From: Spirosoma pollinicola
GTDB lineage: Bacteria; Bacteroidota; Bacteroidia; Cytophagales; Spirosomataceae
Direction: 5' to 3'
Assembly (NCBI RefSeq): GCF_002831565.1
Contig: NZ_CP025096.1
Location: forward strand, 3,573,027 to 3,637,026
DNA: 64,000 nucleotides
Every line of letters starts with the position of its first letter. Position 1 is the first letter of the stretch. The translations under genes and the position numbers were made by a program. Shown piece by piece: positions 55,845 through 63,390 of the stretch. The notes under the pieces were generated by a model that saw nothing but the letters and a program-made list of their open reading frames with translations, made no database searches and was not told the DNA's origin.

Positions 55845-57152
55845 TTAGACAACTTCTCCATACAAATCAAACTCCTCGGCTTTATTAATGCGAACATTGG
55901 CAAAATCGCCTAACCTCACATACTGAGAAGCAGATACCAGTACTTCATTATCTACTTCGGGCGAGTCAGCTTCGGTACGGCCGATGAAATAACCGCCTTC
56001 TTTCCGGTCGAACAGCACTTTATAGGTCTGACCAACTTTTTCCTGATTCAACTCCTGCGAAATACCCTGCTGAACCTCCATCAATTCATCGGCACGTTCC
56101 TGTTTAATGTCGGCTGGAATATCGTCGGGCATCGAATATGAATGCGTATCATCTTCGTGCGAATACGTAAACACGCCCAGACGGTCGAAGCGCATCCGCT
56201 CCACAAAATCGTAAGTCTCTTGGAACATAGCTTCCGTTTCGCCGGGGTGTCCTGTAATCAAAGTCGTGCGGAGCGTGATGCCGGGAACGCGCTCACGAAT
56301 AGTATGAATCAAGCTTTCGGTTTTCTCGCGGGTAATTCCCCGACGCATCAGTTTCAATAACTCCGTCGAGCCGGTTTGCAGGGGCATATCCAGGTAATTA
56401 CACACGTTTGGCCGGTCGCGCATCACGTCCAGCACTTCCAGCGGAAAACCCGATGGATAGGCATACTGTAAGCGAATCCAGTCAATGCCTTCAACATCGG
56501 CCAATTGGTCAATCAGGTCGGCGAGATTGCGTTTTTTATAGAGATCGAGCCCGTAGTAGGTTAAATCCTGGGCAATCAGAATCAATTCTTTGGTGCCGCG
56601 ACGGGCCAGCGAACGCGCTTCGGTCAATAACTCTTCGATGGGGCGAGAAACGTGCCCTCCGCGCATGAGCGGAATCGCGCAGAACGAACAGGGCCGGTCG
56701 CAACCTTCAGCAATTTTGAGGTAGGCAAAATGCGCCGGGGTTGTTAACAAACGCTCGCCAACGAGTTCATGCTTGTAATCGGCACGAAGCGTTTTCAGCA
56801 TGCGAGGCAGTTCATTGGTACCAAACCAGGCATCAACGGAAGGCATTTCCACTTCGAGTTCGTCTTTGTAGCGGTGCGAAAGGCAACCCGTTACATAAAC
56901 CTTATCCACAATACCCGCTTCCTTGGCATCGACATACCGCAGAATCGTGTTGATGGATTCTTCTTTAGCGTTGTCGATGAAGCCGCATGTATTGATAACG
57001 ACAATGTTAGCATCGTCTTTTTTCGATTCATGCGTCACGTTCATGCCGTTGCCCTTGAGTTGCGTAAACAGCACCTCCGAATCTACGAGGTTCTTCGAGC
57101 AACCAAGCGTGACGATATTGATTTTATTGGTACGTACTCCTTTGGTTTTCAT
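55845..57152 (-). CDS. rimO: Ribosomal protein S12 methylthiotransferase
   Basis: Radical-SAM enzyme that adds a methylthio group to an Asp of ribosomal protein S12. The N-terminal domain has three cluster cysteines (Cys18 in TLGCSKN, Cys56 in NTCGFID, Cys90 in VTGCLSHR). The radical-SAM cluster is CDRPCSFC (Cys151, 155, 158), and a C-terminal TRAM domain covers about 370-435. SKN after the first Cys and the 435-aa length point to RimO rather than MiaB. A 22-bp inverted repeat fills the short space directly before its ATG. Confidence 0.95.
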   Translation of the reverse strand: MKTKGVRTNKINIVTLGCSKNLVDSEVLFTQLKGNGMNVTHESKKDDANIVVINTCGFIDNAKEESINTILRYVDAKEAGIVDKVYVTGCLSHRYKDELEVEMPSVDAWFGTNELPRMLKTLRADYKHELVGERLLTTPAHFAYLKIAEGCDRPCSFCAIPLMRGGHVSRPIEELLTEARSLARRGTKELILIAQDLTYYGLDLYKKRNLADLIDQLADVEGIDWIRLQYAYPSGFPLEVLDVMRDRPNVCNYLDMPLQTGSTELLKLMRRGITREKTESLIHTIRERVPGITLRTTLITGHPGETEAMFQETYDFVERMRFDRLGVFTYSHEDDTHSYSMPDDIPADIKQERADELMEVQQGISQELNQEKVGQTYKVLFDRKEGGYFIGRTEADSPEVDNEVLVSASQYVRLGDFANVRINKAEEFDLYGEVV

Positions 57153-57155
57153 CTG

Positions 57156-57215
57156 GTAACGCGGACATCCTGTCCGCTTTAATGGAAGCTGCTGCGGACA
57201 GGATGTCCGCGTTAC
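57156..57215. repeat. Perfect 22-bp inverted repeat with nested hairpins, in the rimO leader
   Basis: Arms 57156-57177 and 57194-57215 are exact reverse complements; each contains GCGGACA-TCC-TGTCCGC, itself a hairpin. It fills the whole gap between the preceding gene's stop codon (57216) and the rimO ATG (57152). Confidence 0.88.
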
Positions 57216-57686
57216 TTAAAACACCGCCTGGTGTGTAATATCGATCGTTATCGAAACGGATTTATTTTTCTGGACATTGACCGGAAAAATATTATTATGG
57301 CTGTCAGTCAGATTCGCGTATAAACCCTTCGGTTCTCGAACCATGACTGTATATTGACCTGTTGGCAAACTCACGCAGAATGTACCATCTTTTCGGGATT
57401 TAACGGTTTTGACCGGCTTTACATTCCCTACAGAATTGATAAAGCCATTTTCACCCGTTTCAACCTGGGACTTGTTCAAAAGCGGGAAAACCAAGACTTC
57501 GCGTTCAACAGGTGAACCATCAGGATTTTGCCGGGGCGAGTCGGGGCTAGGCATATAATTTCCCCGTTTCTCGCGAACGATGCCGCAAATTCCTTGTCTA
57601 GCGGCTTTACGACGAGGAGATTTTTGAGCCGAAACGGCCAGTGAAATGCTAAAAAAGATTGTCCAAAAAATGACGTATTTATACAT
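57216..57686 (-). CDS. Exported protein with carboxypeptidase-regulatory-like domain
   Basis: About 156 aa. The start at 57686 begins the signal peptide MYKYVIFWTIFFSISLAVSA; an earlier start at 57707 would extend further into the HEPN gene. The mature part, after a basic stretch, has GICGIVREKRGNYMPSP and SRKDGTFCVSLPTGQYTVMV, the strand pattern of a CarboxypepD_reg-like fold, with two cysteines that may pair. Its start overlaps the end of the HEPN frame by 8 bases. Function unknown. Confidence 0.65.
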   Translation of the reverse strand: MYKYVIFWTIFFSISLAVSAQKSPRRKAARQGICGIVREKRGNYMPSPDSPRQNPDGSPVEREVLVFPLLNKSQVETGENGFINSVGNVKPVKTVKSRKDGTFCVSLPTGQYTVMVREPKGLYANLTDSHNNIFPVNVQKNKSVSITIDITHQAVF

Positions 57687-58052
57687 AACGTTCTTTAACA
57701 AAACCAAGAAATTCTTCAGCTACTTGAATCAGTTGGTTTATATCATCCAGCGAAAAATCACCGTCCACATCATAGTCTGCTATTTGTCTGCGCTCGAACA
57801 ACGTTGCGAAATCATCTTTATATCGTTCAGGTATTTCGCCGGACTTAATATAATAAAGAGAAAACATCTCACGAGCAGCGGAATGACGCTTCGTCACAAT
57901 GTTCTTGTCGGCGAGTAGTCCACGTACAAGCCAGAAAAACAATAATAGCTTGATGTGATAGCGCCGTTTGGGAATTCCGTAACAGCTATCGTTTTAGCAT
58001 TGGCTAAATAACCCTCCGCTTTTCTGATACAGTTGTTCAGATCTTCGCTCAT
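57679..58052 (-). pseudogene. HEPN-domain gene with a one-base frameshift
   Basis: From the ATG at 58052 the minus strand reads MSEDLNNCIRKAEGYLANAK and on to AITSSYYCF, the first half of a HEPN protein. There the frame runs off, while the -1 frame continues FWLVRGLLADKNIVTKRHSA, the second half, to a stop at 57679. The break is at a run of five T (57935-57939, A on the plus strand); one more T would give SYYCFFWLVRGLL, which aligns with the HEPN core S-Y-Y-A-x-F-x-x-x-R-x-L-L. The span of 374 bases is one short of 125 codons. Alternatives are a sequencing error or recoding on the T-run. Confidence 0.75.
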
Positions 58053-58389
58053 AAATGCATTTTCCGTCCTTTCTAACCTCTCTATAGAAAATACGATTTG
58101 ATGTTAGAAATAGGCTTTTTGATACGACGACAGCCGAAATCGAAATGGATGTTCTGAGGTAATAATCGTTTCTGTCAGCGATTGTCGTAGATACCTCTTT
58201 AAACGGCGATACATTTTCGTCAGTTAGAACGACTAAATAATCTACGTCCGATTCTTCATTAAAGTCACCGCGGGCATACGACCCAAATAATATAACGCTG
58301 TCTAGTCGTGCGCCGTAATGCCGCTTCATGATGTCAATCAAATCTCGGTTTACTTTAAGTAGATCTGTCACGACTGCCATATAAGTCAA
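57994..58389 (-). CDS. Nucleotidyltransferase, partner of the frameshifted HEPN gene
   Basis: A 131-aa nucleotidyltransferase with GSYARGDFNEESDVDYLVVL, the complete GSx-DxD catalytic motif, in a MNT-type fold. Its last 59 bases overlap the start of the HEPN frame, the standard layout of MNT-HEPN pairs. It belongs to a different subgroup from the copy at 55531. The stop is followed by the damaged HEPN gene; it starts right after ftsY (58390), with which it may be co-transcribed. Confidence 0.85.
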   Translation of the reverse strand: MTYMAVVTDLLKVNRDLIDIMKRHYGARLDSVILFGSYARGDFNEESDVDYLVVLTDENVSPFKEVSTTIADRNDYYLRTSISISAVVVSKSLFLTSNRIFYREVRKDGKCIYERRSEQLYQKSGGLFSQC

Positions 58390-59346
58390 TTATTTCTTAA
58401 AGAACGAATCCACAAACTCAACTTTATTGAACGTCTGTAAATCGTCAATTTTCTCGCCTACACCAATGTATTTGACCGGGATTTTGAACTGGTCCGAGAT
58501 TCCGATAACAACACCACCTTTTGCAGTTCCATCCAGTTTAGTAATTGCCAGAGCCGTTACTTCGGTTGCTTTTGTAAATTCCGTGGCCTGAATGAATGCG
58601 TTCTGGCCGGTTGAGCCATCGAGGACTAAAAGTACTTCGTGAGGGGCGTCGGCGGTAAACTTCTGCATAACACGTTTAATCTTCGTCAACTCGTTCATTA
58701 GATTGATCTTCGTATGTAATCGTCCGGCCGTATCGATAATGACCACATCGGCCCCTATTTCGGTAGCTTTCTTTACGGCATCGAACGCAACTGCCGAAGG
58801 GTCGGTGTTCATCCCGTGCGAAATAACTGGCACACCCACCCGGTCGCCCCAGAGTTTGAGCTGGTCAACGGCTGCGGCACGGAATGTATCGCCCGCTCCT
58901 AACACAACTTTTTTACCCCGTTTATGGAATTGGGCAGCCAATTTGCCAATGGTCGTTGTTTTACCAACACCATTAACGCCTACCACCATAATTACATAAG
59001 GCTTGATTCCGGCAGGCAGCGAGAAGTCGTCGGCAACATCAACGGTATTGTTATCAGACAGTAAAGCCGCTATTTCTTCGCGGAGAATGCGATCCAGTTC
59101 TTCGGTACCCACATATTTATCTCGGGCAACGCGTTCTTCAATCCGGCGAATGATTTTAACCGTTGTTTCAACCCCCACGTCCGACGAAATGAGAACATTT
59201 TCAACTTCGTCCAGAACCTCTTCGTCAACAGTTGCTTTTCCAACAACGGCCCGGCCGAGTTTAGAGAAAAAGTTATCTTTTGTTTTCTCTAAACCTTTGT
59301 CGAGCGTTTCTTTCTTTTCCTTTGAAAATAAACCAAATAGGGCCAT
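58390..59346 (-). CDS. ftsY: Signal recognition particle receptor FtsY
   Basis: GTPase that docks ribosome-SRP complexes at the membrane for insertion of membrane proteins. The 318-aa chain has the N domain (about 15-110) and the G domain with VVGVNGVGKTTTIGKL (G1), DTFRAAAVDQLK, IDTAGRLHT (G3) and TKLDGTAKGG (G4). It lacks the long acidic A domain of E. coli FtsY, as is common. It follows DUF4295 and rpmG in the order usual for Bacteroidota, but an intrinsic terminator separates it from them. Confidence 0.96.
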   Translation of the reverse strand: MALFGLFSKEKKETLDKGLEKTKDNFFSKLGRAVVGKATVDEEVLDEVENVLISSDVGVETTVKIIRRIEERVARDKYVGTEELDRILREEIAALLSDNNTVDVADDFSLPAGIKPYVIMVVGVNGVGKTTTIGKLAAQFHKRGKKVVLGAGDTFRAAAVDQLKLWGDRVGVPVISHGMNTDPSAVAFDAVKKATEIGADVVIIDTAGRLHTKINLMNELTKIKRVMQKFTADAPHEVLLVLDGSTGQNAFIQATEFTKATEVTALAITKLDGTAKGGVVIGISDQFKIPVKYIGVGEKIDDLQTFNKVEFVDSFFKK

Positions 59347-59444
59347 AAGGTAGAGTCAGTGAGTTGGTCAGTTGTTAGTCAGATTGTTTTCGTCATATAA
59401 ATACTCAACGGCTGACTCACTAATTGAGGTAACTATAATTTAAT

Positions 59445-59482
59445 AAAAAAAAGTCCCACAGAACCCTATAAGGCTGTGGGAC
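59445..59482 (-). terminator. Rho-independent terminator after the DUF4295 gene
   Basis: Minus-strand stem GTCCCACAG / CTGTGGGAC with a 12-base loop, followed by eight T. It ends the rpmG-DUF4295 transcript before ftsY. Confidence 0.9.
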
Positions 59483-59518
59483 AAATGTCTTCGTACAGGA
59501 AGCTGACTTTTTCAATGC

Positions 59519-59674
59519 CTAGCTTTTCAGCGCAGCCTGTACTTCGTCAACCGGGACCATTTCTTCTTTGAAGGTATAAGCGCCGGTTTTAGGCGATTTC
59601 ACGGCTTTGATGATCTTGGCGAATGCCTTACCGTTATCCTTCGTTTTCAGGGTTGCAACTACCTTTTTTGCCAT
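59519..59674 (-). CDS. DUF4295 protein (small, ribosome-linked by context)
   Basis: A 51-aa basic protein, MAKKVVATLKTKDNGKAFAK at the start, then VKSPKTGAYTFKEEMVPVDE. This matches DUF4295, a short family nearly confined to Bacteroidota and regularly encoded between rpmG and ftsY, as here. A role at the ribosome is inferred only from that neighbourhood. It follows rpmG by about 96 bases and ends at a terminator. Confidence 0.88.
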   Translation of the reverse strand: MAKKVVATLKTKDNGKAFAKIIKAVKSPKTGAYTFKEEMVPVDEVQAALKS

Positions 59675-59770
59675 GTCGTTTGTGTCGTTTAGGGTTTATG
59701 GTTTTCAGTTTTCGCAATGGTATCAGGCTTGCTTTTACCTGCCGTAACCAGAAAACTATAAACCAGAAAC

Positions 59771-59956
59771 CTATTTAATTTCTTTGTGCAGCGTTACTTT
59801 CTTAAGGAACGGATTGTATTTCTTCCGCTCGATACGAGCCGGCGTATTTTTCCGGTTTTTCGTAGTAATGTACCGGGACATGCCGGGAACACCGCTGTCT
59901 TTCTGCTCGGTGCATTCCAGAATAACCTGGATTCTATTGGCGCCTTTCTTTGCCAT
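59771..59956 (-). CDS. rpmG: 50S ribosomal protein L33
   Basis: A 61-aa ribosomal protein: [20 protein letters not shown], then the conserved [17 protein letters not shown] and the C-terminal [14 protein letters not shown]. It lacks the four cysteines of zinc-binding L33, so it is the Cys-poor form. The ATG at 59956 is preferred to the open extension. It has a clear promoter (59987-60017). rpmB (L28), which usually precedes rpmG in this phylum, is not next to it. Confidence 0.95.
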   Translation of the reverse strand: MAKKGANRIQVILECTEQKDSGVPGMSRYITTKNRKNTPARIERKKYNPFLKKVTLHKEIK

Positions 59957-59986
59957 CGCTAAAGTTCGTTTTCTCAATAAGGAGCG

Positions 59987-60017
59987 CAAAGGTACGCAAT
60001 CTCTTTCAGTTGACAAA
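59987..60017 (-). promoter_or_regulatory. Promoter of rpmG (-33 TTTG, -7 TACCTTTG)
   Basis: Minus-strand TTTG at 60017-60014, 19 bases, then TACCTTTG at 59994-59987, a full match to the Bacteroidota promoter TTTG-N19-TAnnTTTG, 31 bases before the ATG. The best promoter in the window. Confidence 0.75.
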
Positions 60018-60119
60018 GAGCTTGTTAGAAAAAAACTTGTGAATTTCAGGGAATGCGCTTAGAAATGTCAATCTCGGGTTGACATTAGGGCACCGGCTTT
60101 CGACCTTTGGGGTAGCCAT

Positions 60120-60181
60120 GTACCAAACAGCATCTTGCTGTTTGTGTAAATTAAATCAAACAGCAAGATACTGTTTGGTAC
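60120..60181. repeat. 25-bp inverted repeat with nested hairpins, in the nuoD leader
   Basis: Arms 60120-60144 and 60157-60181 match with one C/A mismatch. Each contains AAACAGC-ATCTT-GCTGTTT, a hairpin of its own. The right arm ends 5 bases before the nuoD ATG. Confidence 0.85.
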
Positions 60182-60186
60182 CAATT

Positions 60187-61407
60187 ATGAATACGCAAAC
60201 AATACAGTACGAATACGCACCGGGACATTTTAAGGCATCAGAACCGACTGTATATCGGCCTGGTATGCTCGAAGAGGGTGAAATGATTCTCAACATGGGA
60301 CCGCAGCACCCGTCAACGCATGGCGTGCTGCGATTCGAAGTCGTGACCAATGGTGAAATAATTGTCGATGTGGTGCCACATCTTGGTTATCTGCACCGTT
60401 GTTTCGAGAAACACGCCCAGTCACTTCCATTTAATCAGACAATTCCCTTTGTGGACCGACTTGATTATCTGGCGGCCATGAATTCCGAGCATGCATTTGT
60501 AATGGGAGTGGAGAAGATGCTGGGTATTCAAAACGATATTCCAAAGCGAACCGAATACATACGGGTGCTGGTAGCCGAACTTAACCGAATTGCGGCTCAT
60601 TTTGTGGGTATTGGCACCTATGCGCTTGATATTGGGGCCTACACGCCTTTTCTCTGGCTCATGCGCGATCGTGAGCACATTCAACGGTTATTAGAATGGG
60701 TTAGCGGTGCCCGGATGCTCTATAATTACATCTGGGTCGGTGGGCTATTTTATGATCTGCCCGTTGGCTTTGAGGAACGTTGCCGCGAGTTTATAACCTA
60801 CTTGAAGCCTAAGCTGGTCGAGCTACAGCAAATTGTTATCGACAATGAAATTTTTATAAAGCGAACGGCCAATGTAGGGGTGTTGCCCTTACCCGTAGCG
60901 ATCAATTATGGGTGTACAGGGCCGATGTTGCGGGGTTCGGGCTTGCGGTATGATTTGCGTCGGGTAGATGGCTACTCGGTCTATCCCGAACTGGATTTCG
61001 ATATTCCTATTGGTGAAGGTAAAGTGGGTACGGTGGGCGATTGCTGGGACCGGAACAATGTGCGCGTGCTGGAGTGCCACGAGTCTATCCGAATTGTGGA
61101 GCAGTGCCTCGATCAGCTCTTGGGCGATCACAAACGTACTCGCGATTATGATCCACAGGCTGTGGTACCCAAAAAGATACGTCCGAAAGCTATGGACTTT
61201 TACGCCCGTGCCGAAAGTGCTAAAGGTGAACTGGGTTTCTTTTTTCGTACGGATGGAAAATCAGATGTACCCGTGCGTTGCAAAGCCCGGTCGTGTTGTT
61301 TTCATAACCTGTCGGTCATCAGCGAAATCAGTAAGGGGGCTATGCTCGCCGATTTAGTGGCGATTATCGGGTCGATTGATGTCGTAATGGGTGAGGTAGA
61401 CCGGTAA
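60187..61407 (+). CDS. nuoD: NADH-quinone oxidoreductase subunit D
   Basis: Peripheral-arm subunit of respiratory complex I that lines the quinone site. The 406-aa protein has the hallmark ILNMGPQHPSTHGVLR near residues 33-48 and the later RLDYLAAMNSEHAFV. The ATG at 60187 is chosen: the frame is open to 60079, but the extension translates the inverted repeat. No other nuo gene is adjacent on either side, so it is separated from the usual nuoABCDEF cluster or is a second copy. The stop is followed by a convergent hpt gene. Confidence 0.95.
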   Translation: MNTQTIQYEYAPGHFKASEPTVYRPGMLEEGEMILNMGPQHPSTHGVLRFEVVTNGEIIVDVVPHLGYLHRCFEKHAQSLPFNQTIPFVDRLDYLAAMNSEHAFVMGVEKMLGIQNDIPKRTEYIRVLVAELNRIAAHFVGIGTYALDIGAYTPFLWLMRDREHIQRLLEWVSGARMLYNYIWVGGLFYDLPVGFEERCREFITYLKPKLVELQQIVIDNEIFIKRTANVGVLPLPVAINYGCTGPMLRGSGLRYDLRRVDGYSVYPELDFDIPIGEGKVGTVGDCWDRNNVRVLECHESIRIVEQCLDQLLGDHKRTRDYDPQAVVPKKIRPKAMDFYARAESAKGELGFFFRTDGKSDVPVRCKARSCCFHNLSVISEISKGAMLADLVAIIGSIDVVMGEVDR

Positions 61408-61439
61408 CGTCCGGGCCGGACTGGAGCTTGTGCCGGATG

Positions 61440-61967
61440 TTATTTCAACACTAATATATCTTGCGTGTTTCTGCCTAGGCCGTCATAATCCAGGCCGTAG
61501 CCCAGCACAAAACGGTTTTCGATTTCGAAGCCAACATACTGCAAGTCGAGTTTTTCTTTCAGGGCAGATGGCTTGAATAAAAGGGTAGCAATGGCTATAG
61601 AGGCCGGTCCCTTTTCCCGAAGTTGGGCACATACCTGGTGCAGAGTCAAGCCCGTATCGACAATATCTTCGATAACGATCAGGTCGCGGCCTTCGATGGA
61701 TTCATTCAGGCCCAGAATCTGTTTCACTTGACCGCTGGATTCTGTTGCTTCGTAAGACGCTACACGGATAAAGGTGATTTCGCAGGAAATGGTCAGCTGT
61801 TTGGCCAGATCGGCTGCAAACAGGAAGGCACCGTTCAAAACGACTACAATAAGCGGTTGTTTGTCGGCGTACTCCTCATTGATTTGCGTAGCTAGCTCCT
61901 GAATTCGCTCCTGAATAGCTTTAGCGGGAATAAACGGGACAAATGTTTTGTCTTTGATGGTTATCAT
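61440..61967 (-). CDS. hpt: Hypoxanthine phosphoribosyltransferase
   Basis: Salvages hypoxanthine (and probably guanine) to the nucleotide with PRPP. The 175-aa enzyme has the PPi loop VVLNGAFLFAADL (43-55), the PRPP motif VIEDIVDTGLTL (98-109) and the late FVLGYGLDYDG. Single-gene unit with its own promoter at 61985-62017. Confidence 0.95.
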   Translation of the reverse strand: MITIKDKTFVPFIPAKAIQERIQELATQINEEYADKQPLIVVVLNGAFLFAADLAKQLTISCEITFIRVASYEATESSGQVKQILGLNESIEGRDLIVIEDIVDTGLTLHQVCAQLREKGPASIAIATLLFKPSALKEKLDLQYVGFEIENRFVLGYGLDYDGLGRNTQDILVLK

Positions 61968-61984
61968 ATTGGCGTCTTGGTGCT

Positions 61985-62017
61985 CAAATATACGCTGATG
62001 CTGAGTAAGTGGGCAAA
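61985..62017 (-). promoter_or_regulatory. Promoter of hpt (-33 TTTG, -7 TATATTTG)
   Basis: Minus-strand TTTG (62017-62014) and TATATTTG (61992-61985) are 21 bases apart, close to the consensus spacing, and 18 bases before the ATG. Confidence 0.6.
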
Positions 62018-62095
62018 AGTTTGTCGAAAAATAAGCACGAGTAAACGGACTGCCAGTCGTTTACGTTCATATATTACTAACGCAAATTTTAACGA

Positions 62096-63313
62096 ATGAA
62101 TAAGGTATTGTTGACGGTATGGTTATTCGGTATGGCGGTTTTGGCTCATGCCCAACTCTATGACCCGTCGGCGTTTGATAAGAAGTACGATGGGTTGTTA
62201 AAGCACCCCGGCGTTCAGATTGAATCGGCAGAGGCCATCAATCTAATGTATAATTATAAATTTTACGAGGCCGATAAGGAGTTCCGGTGGCTGCGGGTAC
62301 GGTATCCCAAACACCCGATGCCGTATTTTCTGATGGGCCTTGCCGAGTGGTGGAAAATCGTACCGAATACCGACGTTACGGATTACGACACCCAATGCAT
62401 AGCCTACATGGATACGACCATTGCATTGGCCGAAAAGCTGTACGATGATAGCGACAACAAGCTGGAGCCTTCATTTTTTCTGGCGGCTGCCTATGCCTTC
62501 AAAGGGCGGCTATACTCGGAACGCAAAAAGTGGACGAAGGCAACCTTCGCCGGGAAAAACGCACTTAAGTATTTTGAGAAGTGCAAAGGCAACGCCGATT
62601 TTAGTCCCGAACTGCTCTTTGGCGATGGGATGTACAACTATTATGCGCAGTGGATTCCGGAAAACTATCCTATACTGAAGCCGATTCTGATGTTTTTCCC
62701 AAAGGGAAATAAGCTGAACGGAATTAAGGAGTTGGAAAAAACGGCCAATTCCGCCTTCTATACGCGGGTAGAGGCCAGATATTTTCTGGTTCAGATTTAC
62801 AGCATGGAGAACCAGTATGATAAGGCTTATGAAATGTCAAAATACATGTATGAGCAATATCCTGACAATCCTTTTTTTGAACGCTATTATGCACGATCTG
62901 CCTTTGTAACGGGGCGTTTGGCCGAAGCTGAAAAGCTTTCCAAAGATATTCTAGAAAAGGTTGATCGTACGCAGGCAGGTTACGAAGAAGTAAGCGGACG
63001 CACAGCAGCTTATATTCTGGCTTATGTTAACCACTTGTTCTACAAGAACTTACCTGAAGCCAGAGTGAACTACCAAAAAGCGGTTGATTTTGCCAAACAA
63101 ACAAATTCGACCAACTCGGGCTATTATTTATCGTCGGTAGTGGGACTGGCGAAGATCGCCAACGAAGAGAAAAACTATGATCTGGCGCAAACTTACTTCA
63201 AAGAAGTGCTGGACAAAGCGGAGCGGAAATCCAGCCAGTATAAAGAAGCCAAAAAGGCGTTGGACGACGCGAAGAAGTCAAGAAGAGAGGAGCGCCGGAA
63301 GCGGAGAGACTAG
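62096..63313 (+). CDS. Exported TPR-like repeat protein
   Basis: A 405-aa protein with a signal peptide (MNKVLLTVWLFGMAVLAHA). The rest is helical repeat units of TPR type, for example FYEADKEFRWLRVRYPKHPM, MSKYMYEQYPDNPFFERYYA, and LAQTYFKEVLDKAERKSSQY. The C-terminal 20 residues are a Lys/Arg-rich tail (KKSRREERRKRRD). It probably holds partners in the periplasm or at the outer membrane. No specific family is recognised. A heptamer-repeat hairpin follows the stop. Confidence 0.8.
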   Translation: MNKVLLTVWLFGMAVLAHAQLYDPSAFDKKYDGLLKHPGVQIESAEAINLMYNYKFYEADKEFRWLRVRYPKHPMPYFLMGLAEWWKIVPNTDVTDYDTQCIAYMDTTIALAEKLYDDSDNKLEPSFFLAAAYAFKGRLYSERKKWTKATFAGKNALKYFEKCKGNADFSPELLFGDGMYNYYAQWIPENYPILKPILMFFPKGNKLNGIKELEKTANSAFYTRVEARYFLVQIYSMENQYDKAYEMSKYMYEQYPDNPFFERYYARSAFVTGRLAEAEKLSKDILEKVDRTQAGYEEVSGRTAAYILAYVNHLFYKNLPEARVNYQKAVDFAKQTNSTNSGYYLSSVVGLAKIANEEKNYDLAQTYFKEVLDKAERKSSQYKEAKKALDDAKKSRREERRKRRD

Positions 63314-63319
63314 ATTAGG

Positions 63320-63384
63320 CATGTATGATGTATGATGTGTGATGTATTTTTATCGCATACACCCTATATCATACATCATACATG
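63320..63384. repeat. Inverted repeat built of 7-bp tandem units
   Basis: Left side is four heptamers (ATGTATG, ATGTATG, ATGTGTG, ATGTATT; 63321-63348); right side carries the complement twice. Arms 63320-63336 and 63368-63384 are perfect over 17 bases. It lies between converging genes. Confidence 0.82.
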
Positions 63385-63390
63385 ACATGG

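Noticed and set aside
57679..57942. Separate 87-aa HEPN gene starting at a TTG
   Set aside because: The sequence is only the second half of a HEPN protein; the first half is in the adjacent frame from 58052, so it is a frameshifted gene, not a short one.
60079..60186. N-terminal extension of nuoD
   Set aside because: The extra residues translate the inverted repeat at 60120-60181 and do not belong to the NuoD family start.
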